DNA of 10,355 bases from NCBI GenBank assembly GCA_017390125.1, contig JAFPCT010000221.1:1-10355 (forward strand). Reading direction: 5' to 3'. Shown in pieces: positions 1 to 5,318 of the stretch (position 1 is the first letter of the stretch; every line of letters starts with the position of its first letter). Both the position numbers and the translations under genes were made by a program. Below the pieces are notes generated by a model, which had not been told where the DNA came from, did no database searches, and saw nothing but the letters and a program-made list of their open reading frames with translations. This DNA comes from Treponema sp. (GTDB lineage Bacteria > Spirochaetota > Spirochaetia > Treponematales > Treponemataceae).

Positions 1-42
1 CGGAAATATGAAAAATCTTCCGTGCCGCCTGAATCAAATTGA
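1..42 (+). CDS. possible C-terminal end of an upstream gene (partial)
   Basis: Frame 1 is open from the window edge and ends at a TGA at 40-42, giving 13 residues (RKYEKSSVPPESN). A polar, proline-containing tail of this kind would suit a protein C-terminus, and the promoter for the next gene begins about 30 bases later. The stretch is too short to recognise. It could equally be non-coding, and the frame-2 reading also stays open until 76-78. The bases 1-5 and 18-22 (CGGAA/TTCCG) could pair as a weak hairpin, but no T-tract follows. Confidence 0.22.
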   Translation, partial: RKYEKSSVPPESN

Positions 43-72
43 AAAAAAATATGTTTACGGAAATGTTTTTTC

Positions 73-101
73 TTGACATATTCAATTACTGTAAATAAAC
101 T
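73..101 (+). promoter_or_regulatory. promoter for the PtsN-like gene, likely leaderless
   Basis: A consensus -35 TTGACA lies at 73-78. A 17-base spacer follows, then a -10-like TAAACT at 96-101 (4 of 6 matches to TATAAT). Only six bases separate the -10 from the ATG at 108, so the predicted transcription start falls on or next to the start codon. No Shine-Dalgarno sequence is present between the promoter and the ATG. Confidence 0.6.
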
Positions 102-107
102 AAAAAC

Positions 108-554
108 ATGGATTTGAGAACTGTATTAACAACTGATACTGTAAACCTTCACTTGAAGGGAACTACAAAAGAAGAAATTATTGACGAGATGCTTGATATC
201 CTTGTTAAGGCTGGAAAGGTTTCAGATAAAGCCGGAGCTAGAGAATGCGTGCTTGACCGAGAACGCAAGATGTCAACTGGTATGAAACACGGAATTGCTA
301 TTCCTCACGGAAAAACAGATTCTGTAAGCGACTTGGTTGCCTGCATTGGTATTTCTGATAATCCGGTAGATTTTGATTCGTTGGATCAGGAACCTTGCCG
401 TATTTTCATCATGACTTTGTCTCCAATTAACAAGACAGGTCCGCACCTTCAGTTCCTTGCTGAAGTAAGCTTGCTCTTCAAGAGCGCAGATAAACGCCAG
501 CAGATTTTGAGTACACAGGACAAGGCGGAAGTTATCAAGATTCTTACTGAATAG
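108..554 (+). CDS. ptsN: PTS EIIA protein of the fructose/nitrogen-regulatory (PtsN) type
   Basis: A 148-residue single-domain EIIA (PTS_EIIA_2 family) protein, cytoplasmic. Members accept phosphate from HPr or NPr on a histidine. Stand-alone copies usually regulate rather than transport sugar. The phospho-accepting histidine should be His67 in the signature GIAIPHGK (residues 62-69). The family's second conserved histidine is His113 in GPHLQFLAEV. The length is close to that of E. coli PtsN (163 residues), and no EIIB or EIIC domain or gene is nearby, which favours a regulatory role. The start MDLRTVLT matches the usual family N-terminus, so ATG 108 is preferred although it has no Shine-Dalgarno. 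Transcription appears monocistronic, from a promoter ending six bases upstream to a terminator at 576-608. The family call is firm; the PtsN role is inferred. Confidence 0.88.
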   Translation: MDLRTVLTTDTVNLHLKGTTKEEIIDEMLDILVKAGKVSDKAGARECVLDRERKMSTGMKHGIAIPHGKTDSVSDLVACIGISDNPVDFDSLDQEPCRIFIMTLSPINKTGPHLQFLAEVSLLFKSADKRQQILSTQDKAEVIKILTE

Positions 555-575
555 TTTTTAGGAAACTGGACGATG

Positions 576-608
576 AAAAAGACCTTTGTTTAGCAAAGGT
601 CTTTTTTT
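576..608 (+). terminator. rho-independent terminator after the PtsN-like gene
   Basis: The stem GACCTTTG (581-588) pairs with CAAAGGTC (594-601) around the loop TTTAG. It is preceded by five A (576-580) and followed by seven T (602-608), so the stem can extend into the A/T tracts. It lies 22 bases after the stop codon at 552-554. Confidence 0.9.
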
Positions 609-619
609 GTATACAAAAA
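604..619. repeat. perfect 16-bp palindrome TTTTTGTATACAAAAA
   Basis: The palindrome is centred on GTATAC and overlaps the T-tract of the preceding terminator. It lies 27 bases upstream of the ATG at 647. It could be an operator for the next gene or a by-product of A/T-tract composition. No protein can be assigned to it. Confidence 0.35.
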
Positions 620-646
620 TAAGTTGAACATTTAAAAGGAATTCCT

Positions 647-1210
647 ATGAAATTTGATCCATTATTCAAATCAGAAAATAATAAGCTTGTAAAAATTGAC
701 AGCGGTGAGACATATTCAACTGGAAAACTGCATCTTGTTTACGGAGAAAACATTTCTTCTGCATGTATGCCGGATTCTGTAAAAAAAGTTGTCGGCGTTC
801 TGGTAAATTGGTCTGCCGTTGAGCTTGAGCCGGGTTCGTATAACGAGGAATTCCTTGCAGTTCTGCGCGATTACCTTAAGTCTCTGGAAAGCTCCGGATT
901 TTTTGCCTTTATCATTCCGGGAACAGTTCGTCCGCTGCCTGATTCCGATGCAGTTCAGTCTTATATTGACGCGATGGTTCATTGTGCCCGCCGCATAAAG
1001 GATTGCACCAGCGTAATTGGTTTTGCAATTCCTTCTGAACTTTTAAAACTTGATTCAGATTTTGGCGTAAACAGCTATACCCAGTGGTTCATAAATGAAA
1101 TGAATGTTAAGCATGGTCATTACCTTTACTTTGCGGACAAAGCTGTAATCGCAGAAAAAAAACTTGAGGATGGGTTGAAATCCTCTGTTTTGGTAGAATA
1201 TGCAAAATAA
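647..1210 (+). CDS. hypothetical protein resembling half of a glycoside-hydrolase TIM barrel
   Basis: A 187-residue protein that I do not recognise as a named family. There is no signal peptide and no membrane segment. Residues 50-92 (VGVLVNWSAVELEPGSYNEEF..., ending FFAFIIPG) follow the pattern of an early strand and helix of GH5/cellulase-like barrels: a Trp, then E-P-G-x-Y, then a helix, then a hydrophobic strand. Residues 123-132 (VIGFAIPSEL) look like the barrel strand that usually ends in Asn-Glu, but here it is Ser130-Glu131. The protein ends about 55 residues later, well short of a full barrel of roughly 300 residues, and no second catalytic glutamate is placed as expected. Catalytic activity is therefore doubtful. 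The start is supported by AAAAGGA (634-640) six bases before ATG 647. It sits between a terminator and a separate promoter, so it is probably transcribed alone. Confidence 0.7.
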   Translation: MKFDPLFKSENNKLVKIDSGETYSTGKLHLVYGENISSACMPDSVKKVVGVLVNWSAVELEPGSYNEEFLAVLRDYLKSLESSGFFAFIIPGTVRPLPDSDAVQSYIDAMVHCARRIKDCTSVIGFAIPSELLKLDSDFGVNSYTQWFINEMNVKHGHYLYFADKAVIAEKKLEDGLKSSVLVEYAK

Positions 1211-1283
1211 CGCGTTATTTGCGAAGTTTTCAAAATAATTCAAAAAAATGATAAAAAAATCTTAAAAAATATCAAATTTTCTC

Positions 1284-1312
1284 TTGATTCAAATGTTTTC
1301 TTGTGTCATATT
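1284..1312 (+). promoter_or_regulatory. extended -10 promoter for the lytic transglycosylase
   Basis: The -35 TTGATT is at 1284-1289. A 17-base spacer separates it from the -10 CATATT at 1307-1312, which is preceded by the extended element TGT (1304-1306). The predicted start near 1319 leaves a leader of about 30 bases that contains the Shine-Dalgarno. The flanking 1211-1283 is A/T-rich and shows no other gene or hairpin. Confidence 0.55.
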
Positions 1313-1350
1313 GGTGTCCGTAAGGGTGAGAACATAAATAGGAGTTGTAA

Positions 1351-2136
1351 ATGAACGAAACGGAAAATGCTTTCCGAGCCTCATGCCGAAACTCGCTTGT
1401 TTTTTGTGCTCTGATTCTCGTGGTTACGCTTATCGTTGGTAAAACGCTTCCTGCAAAGGAAGAGGTTAGTACTGTTCCTGTTGTAAAAGCTACAACTGAA
1501 ACAGAAAACGAAGTAATCGCTGACTTCAACATTTTGATTGAAGAAGCAGGTTTTTCGTCAACAAAAGCTGCAAACGGAGATTCTGGTCTAGCTCTTTACA
1601 GACAGCCGACTTCAAGAACAGCTGTTGAATGGTTTTATCTTCATGTAACAGGAAACCGTGAGACTGCGATGGCAATTCTGGAAGAAGCTGAAAAAAATGA
1701 CATTCCTTTGTCACTTGCATTTGCCCTTGCTTATACAGAAAGTCGTTACAATACAAATGCAGTGAACAGAAATAGAAATGCATCAATCGACCGCGGTTTG
1801 TTCCAGCTGAATAACCGTTCTTTCCCGCAGTTGAAAGAAGCAGACTTTTTTGATCCTGCAGTAAGTGCAAAATACGGAATGAGCCACCTGCGCTTTTGTA
1901 TGAACATTGCAGGAAATGAAGTTGCGGCTTTGGCAATGTACAATGCCGGAACAAATAAAGTGCGGGCAGACAATACGCCGCAGTCAACATTGAACTATGT
2001 TGGAAAAATCAAAGCTTATCAGGAAAAACTTGACAGGCTCTTTTCCGAAGAAGTTCTTTCGTACTACGAAAATTCTGTTCGCTCGTTAAACGGAATATCC
2101 GTTGCCTTTATGGGCAACCGACGTTTCGAACGTTAA
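1351..2136 (+). CDS. membrane-anchored lytic transglycosylase (SLT/GEWL-like domain)
   Basis: A 261-residue protein predicted to cleave peptidoglycan glycan strands in the periplasm, leaving 1,6-anhydro-MurNAc ends. A hydrophobic segment at residues 15-30, after a short polar N-terminus, is a likely uncleaved anchor or signal. A linker follows, then the catalytic domain at roughly 115-225. Family motifs are visible: AYTESRY with the probable catalytic Glu130, DRGLFQLN (147-154), AMYNAG (195-200) and TLNYVGKI (213-220). These match the ES, GLxQ, AYNxG and Y-V motifs of family 1 lytic transglycosylases. The start is supported by AGGAG (1340-1344) six bases before the ATG. A promoter upstream and a terminator at 2157-2198 make it monocistronic. 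It could serve wall turnover or flagellar insertion; the sequence does not decide between these. Confidence 0.88.
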   Translation: MNETENAFRASCRNSLVFCALILVVTLIVGKTLPAKEEVSTVPVVKATTETENEVIADFNILIEEAGFSSTKAANGDSGLALYRQPTSRTAVEWFYLHVTGNRETAMAILEEAEKNDIPLSLAFALAYTESRYNTNAVNRNRNASIDRGLFQLNNRSFPQLKEADFFDPAVSAKYGMSHLRFCMNIAGNEVAALAMYNAGTNKVRADNTPQSTLNYVGKIKAYQEKLDRLFSEEVLSYYENSVRSLNGISVAFMGNRRFER

Positions 2137-2156
2137 TTCAGTCCTCCTTATTTTTG

Positions 2157-2198
2157 AGTCCGACCGTTTTCCCATTCTTTTACCGGTCGGACTTTTTT
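2157..2198 (+). terminator. rho-independent terminator after the lytic transglycosylase
   Basis: AGTCCGACCG (2157-2166) pairs perfectly with CGGTCGGACT (2184-2193) around a 17-base loop. The T-tract at 2193-2198 follows. It lies 20 bases after the stop codon. Confidence 0.92.
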
Positions 2199-2219
2199 AT
2201 TTTAAAGGATTTTATTTAG

Positions 2220-2235
2220 TGTGAGCGTACTCACA
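2220..2235. promoter_or_regulatory. Rex-type operator (ROP) upstream of the rex-like gene
   Basis: TGTGAGCGTACTCACA is an inverted repeat with six-base arms, TGTGAG and CTCACA, around CGTA. The published Rex consensus is TTGTGAAnnnnTTCACAA, so the spacing and the TGTGA/TCACA cores match exactly. The inner A/T pair is changed to G/C on both arms. The next gene, 97 bases on, encodes a Rex-like protein, so autoregulation is the simplest reading. TGTGA-N6-TCACA is also the CRP consensus, so a CRP/FNR-family regulator cannot be excluded from the site alone. Confidence 0.72.
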
Positions 2236-2241
2236 GTAATC

Positions 2242-2270
2242 TTGAAAAAGGGTGGAATTTGGCGTAAATT
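2242..2270 (+). promoter_or_regulatory. candidate promoter for the rex-serC-serA operon
   Basis: TTGAAA (2242-2247), a 17-base spacer and TAAATT (2265-2270) form a plausible sigma-70 promoter starting seven bases after the Rex-type operator. The predicted start is near 2277, giving a leader of about 55 bases. A second TATAAT at 2326-2331 directly abuts the ATG of rex and could only serve an RNA starting inside the gene. The true promoter is uncertain. Confidence 0.4.
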
Positions 2271-2331
2271 CATTGGGAAATGTCTTTAAAAGGCAAATTC
2301 TTGGTTGTGGTAAGGCGGTGGAATCTATAAT

Positions 2332-2931
2332 ATGAAGAAACTTTCAAGGGAAACTCAAAAGAGGATGATTCTTCTGCTGGAACTGCTGGAAAGCTGGAAG
2401 AAAGAAAAAATCACTTCAAATGAGATTGCTGAGAACCTGGGCTGCAAGCCTGATCTTGTGCGCTGGGACTTGCGTTTTTTGGATTTTGAAAAAGGCGTTT
2501 CCAACGGGTATAAGTCTGCTGAGCTTCAGAAGGCTGTAAGGTCGGCGCTGAATTGTACTGGCGGCGAAGAGCTGAAAAAGTGCTGCATCGTAGGTTTGGG
2601 ACGGCTTGGAACGGCTCTGCTGGATGACGGGATTTTTTTCGGAAGCGGTTTTAAAATTGTTGCCGGTTTTGATTCCAGTGTGAACAGGGTTGAGATGCTC
2701 CGCTCTACGTTTGAGCTTTTTCCTGCAAACAGGATTGAATCAGTTGTTCCTCAGCAGGGAATTGAATATGCTCTCTTGTGCTGTGCAGAATCAGAGGCAC
2801 AGAAAATGACCGACCGTCTGGTACGGGCCGGAATAAAAGGAATCGTAAACTATACGCGGTCCGTCCTAAAAGTGGCGGCAGGTATAAAAATAGAAAATGT
2901 ATCGCCAGTGCTGGCGCTGCAGATGTTATGA
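2332..2931 (+). CDS. rex: Rex-like redox-sensing transcriptional repressor
   Basis: A 199-residue cytoplasmic regulator. Rex proteins bind DNA when NAD+ is high and leave it when NADH rises. An N-terminal winged helix spans roughly residues 5-65 (SNEIAENLGCKPDLVRWDLRFL). A Rossmann fold follows, with the dinucleotide motif GLGRLG at 88-93, then GSGFKIVAGFD (104-114), and the late signatures AGIKGIVNYT (166-175) and LKVAAGIKIENV (179-190). These line up well with Rex (AGIKGILNF..LKVPEGV..NV). The usual wing, GEFGxRGxGY, is here DFEKGVSNGY. The usual VRKDL is VRWDL, and the C-terminal swap helix seems short. ATG 2332 is preceded only by a weak GGTGGA (2317-2322). The gap to serC is 19 bases, so co-transcription is likely. 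The Rex-type operator 97 bases upstream supports the call and suggests autoregulation. Confidence 0.85.
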   Translation: MKKLSRETQKRMILLLELLESWKKEKITSNEIAENLGCKPDLVRWDLRFLDFEKGVSNGYKSAELQKAVRSALNCTGGEELKKCCIVGLGRLGTALLDDGIFFGSGFKIVAGFDSSVNRVEMLRSTFELFPANRIESVVPQQGIEYALLCCAESEAQKMTDRLVRAGIKGIVNYTRSVLKVAAGIKIENVSPVLALQML

Positions 2932-2950
2932 AAGTACAAAGGAGTACGTG

Positions 2951-4120
2951 ATGTCTAGAGTATGGAATTTTAGTGCAGGTCCTAGCTGCTTGCCGGAAGA
3001 CGTTCTTAAAGAATGTGCTGCAGAGATGATGGATTATAATGGAACCGGTCAGTCTGTAATGGAAATGAGTCACCGTTCAAAGGCTTATGAACCAATCATT
3101 GAAGATGCAGAGGCTATGGTTCGCAAGTTGATGAATGTTCCTGAAAACTACAAGGTTTTGTTCGTTCAGGGTGGTGGTTCTACTCAGTTTGCTATGGTTG
3201 CACAGAACCTGGGCATCAAGAACAAGAAGGCTGCTTACATCGAAACTGGTGTTTGGGCAAAGAAAGCTGCTGCTGAAGCAAAAAAGCTTGGTATTGCCGT
3301 TGATGTAATCGCTTCTAGCAAGGACAAGAATTATTCTTATATTCCGCGTGTTGAAAAAATCACTGGCGACTACGATTACGCTTATATTTGTTTTAACAAC
3401 ACAATCATGGGAACTCACTACGAATATATTCCAGAAACTGGAAATATTCCTTTGGTTGCTGATATTTCTTCTTGTGTTTTGAGCGAAGAATTGGACGTTT
3501 CTAAGTTCGGTTTGCTTTTTGCCGGTGCTCAGAAGAACCTGGCTCCTGCTGGCGTTACTCTTGTAATCATCCGCGAGGACTTGATTCCGGAAGTTGAAAA
3601 CTGCCTTCCTGGAACTCCGACTATGCTTGCTTACAAAACACACGCTGATAATGGTTCTATGTACAATACTCCTCCGTGCTACACAATCTACGTTCTTGGA
3701 AAAGTTTTGCACTGGATCGAAAAGAACGGCGGTGCTGCTGGAATCAACAAGCTTAACGTTGCAAAAGCTGATTTGCTTTACAACTTCCTTGATTCAAGTG
3801 ATTTCTACCATGCAACGGCCGTTAAGGGAAGCCGCTCTTTGATGAATGTTCCTTTCCTTACAAAATACTCTACTGCAGAAACAGCTGCAGCCGGCAAGAA
3901 AGACGAAGCTGACCGCACAGACGCAGAAAAAGCCGCTCTTGCAAAAGAAAAGGAAATCAACGACAAGTTCGTAAAAGAAGCTAGTGCTGCCGGTCTTGTA
4001 AACCTCAAAGGTCACCGCCTGGTAGGTGGTATGCGCGCTTCTATCTACAATGCAATGAGCATTGAAGGTGTAAAAGCACTCATCGCTTTCATGGAAAAAT
4101 TTGCTAAGGAGAATGCATAA
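2951..4120 (+). CDS. serC: phosphoserine aminotransferase
   Basis: A 389-residue class V PLP-dependent aminotransferase. It converts 3-phosphohydroxypyruvate plus glutamate to O-phosphoserine plus 2-oxoglutarate, the second step of serine synthesis, in the cytoplasm. It begins NFSAGPSCLP (6-15), as SerC does. The phosphate/PLP loop GGGSTQF is at 74-80, and VADISS (169-174) holds Asp171, which contacts the pyridine nitrogen. Lys195 in GAQKNLAPAG is the Schiff-base lysine. GHRLVGGMRASIYNAMS (354-370) is the conserved C-terminal segment. E. coli SerC has 362 residues; most of the extra length here is a charged Ala/Lys/Glu/Asp-rich insert at about 306-336. ATG 2951 is chosen for AAAGGAG (2938-2944) six bases upstream and the canonical N-terminus; in-frame upstream codons would add unrelated residues overlapping rex. 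Frequent GCT, CTT and AAG codons suggest higher expression than rex. Confidence 0.96.
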   Translation: MSRVWNFSAGPSCLPEDVLKECAAEMMDYNGTGQSVMEMSHRSKAYEPIIEDAEAMVRKLMNVPENYKVLFVQGGGSTQFAMVAQNLGIKNKKAAYIETGVWAKKAAAEAKKLGIAVDVIASSKDKNYSYIPRVEKITGDYDYAYICFNNTIMGTHYEYIPETGNIPLVADISSCVLSEELDVSKFGLLFAGAQKNLAPAGVTLVIIREDLIPEVENCLPGTPTMLAYKTHADNGSMYNTPPCYTIYVLGKVLHWIEKNGGAAGINKLNVAKADLLYNFLDSSDFYHATAVKGSRSLMNVPFLTKYSTAETAAAGKKDEADRTDAEKAALAKEKEINDKFVKEASAAGLVNLKGHRLVGGMRASIYNAMSIEGVKALIAFMEKFAKENA

Positions 4121-4121
4121 T

Positions 4122-5303
4122 ATGTCATTCAAAATTCAGACTTTAAACAAAATCGCTGCCTGCGGATTGAATCAGCTTGACCGCGACAACTATGAAATTG
4201 CAACAGACATCAATAACCCGGATGCAATCCTGGTTCGTTCTGCTGACATGCACTCAATGGAGATTCCTGCCAGTGTAAAGGCTATTGCTCGTGCTGGTGC
4301 AGGTGTTAACAATATTCCTATTCCGGAACTTACAGAAAAAGGCGTTGTTGTATTCAACACTCCAGGTGCAAATGCAAACGCTGTAAAAGAACTTGTAATT
4401 CTTGCATTGCTTATGTCCAGCCGTCCGGTTGTAAAGGCTAATGCCTGGACAAACAGTCTTGCCGGAAAAGGCGACGAAATTCCTGACCTTGCTGAAAAAG
4501 GAAAGAGTCAATTTGTCGGACCAGAACTTAAGGGAAAGACTCTTGGTGTAATCGGTCTTGGTGCAATTGGTGCTATGGTTGCAAACACAGCAATCAAACT
4601 CGGAATGAACGTAATCGGTTACGATCCGTTCCTTTCAATCAATGCTGCATGGAGCCTTGATCACAATGTTCAGCATTCTGAAACTTTGGAAGGAATCTAC
4701 AAGAACGCTGATTACATTACAATCCACGTTCCTCAGACAAATGATACAAAAGGAATGATCAACGCTTCTACAATCAAACAGATGAAAGACGGCGTTCGCA
4801 TTTTGAACATTGCCCGCGGTGGTCTTGTAAACAATGCAGACATCATTGAAGCTGTAAAGAGCGGAAAAGTTGCATGCCACGTTACAGACTTTGCTGCAGA
4901 TGAGTTTTTGAATCAGGAAAACATTATCGTTCTTCCGCACCTTGGAGCTTCTACTCCGGAGGCAGAAGACAACTGTGCTGTTATGGCAGCTGAAGAGCTC
5001 AAGGACTTCCTTGAGCACGGAAACATCATGAACAGCGTTAACTTCCCTAAGACATTCAATGAAAATCCGATTCCTGCTAGCGGAACACGTCTCTGCATCA
5101 GTCATAAGAATGTTCCGGACACAATCAGCAAGTTCACTACAATTCTTGGTGAAGCAAAACTGAACATTTCAGCTATGATAAACCAGGCCCGCGGCGACGT
5201 AGCCTACAACCTTATCGACGTAGACGGAAAAGTTGGCGATGATATCATTGCAAAACTTTCTGCCGCTGACACTGTAACAGGTGTGCGCGCAATCTACGCA
5301 TAA
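4122..5303 (+). CDS. serA: D-3-phosphoglycerate dehydrogenase with ACT domain
   Basis: A 393-residue NAD-dependent enzyme for the first step of serine synthesis, 3-phosphoglycerate to 3-phosphohydroxypyruvate. The substrate-binding half includes RAGAGVNNIP (57-66) and NTPGANANAVKELV (79-92). The Rossmann half has GVIGLGAIG (142-150). The catalytic residues by alignment are Arg232 (NIARGG), Glu261 and His273 (LPHLGAS). A C-terminal ACT domain (about 321-393) suggests serine feedback, though some short SerA forms are insensitive. It lacks the intervening ASB domain of long SerA proteins, and the loop between Glu261 and His273 is about half the E. coli length. This layout resembles the short SerA of anaerobic Clostridia. 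ATG 4122 lies ten bases after AAGGAG (4106-4111), which is inside the end of serC; an ATG at 4113 is too close to it. The serC stop and serA start are separated by one base, so translation is probably coupled. Confidence 0.96.
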   Translation: MSFKIQTLNKIAACGLNQLDRDNYEIATDINNPDAILVRSADMHSMEIPASVKAIARAGAGVNNIPIPELTEKGVVVFNTPGANANAVKELVILALLMSSRPVVKANAWTNSLAGKGDEIPDLAEKGKSQFVGPELKGKTLGVIGLGAIGAMVANTAIKLGMNVIGYDPFLSINAAWSLDHNVQHSETLEGIYKNADYITIHVPQTNDTKGMINASTIKQMKDGVRILNIARGGLVNNADIIEAVKSGKVACHVTDFAADEFLNQENIIVLPHLGASTPEAEDNCAVMAAEELKDFLEHGNIMNSVNFPKTFNENPIPASGTRLCISHKNVPDTISKFTTILGEAKLNISAMINQARGDVAYNLIDVDGKVGDDIIAKLSAADTVTGVRAIYA

Positions 5304-5318
5304 CGGCAGTCTGTAGAA

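Noticed and set aside
1526..1990. Minus-strand open frame opposite the lytic transglycosylase
   Set aside because: The catalytic motifs on the plus strand show which strand is coding. The antisense frame is Leu/Gln/Cys-rich with no recognisable domain.
2220..2235. Reading the inverted repeat as a CRP site
   Set aside because: The TGTGA-N6-TCACA core also fits CRP, but the next gene is Rex-like and Rex commonly regulates itself, so the Rex reading is preferred. It is kept as an alternative.
2903..2916. CGCCAGTGCTGGCG inverted repeat near the end of rex as a terminator or operator
   Set aside because: No T-tract follows and it lies within codons for SPVLALQ, a conserved part of the protein, so coding constraint explains it. 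A processing hairpin between rex and serC remains possible.
3077..3712. Long minus-strand open frame opposite serC
   Set aside because: serC is a well-conserved gene on the plus strand. The antisense translation is Ser/Asn/Val-rich without family motifs, and no ribosome site or promoter supports it.
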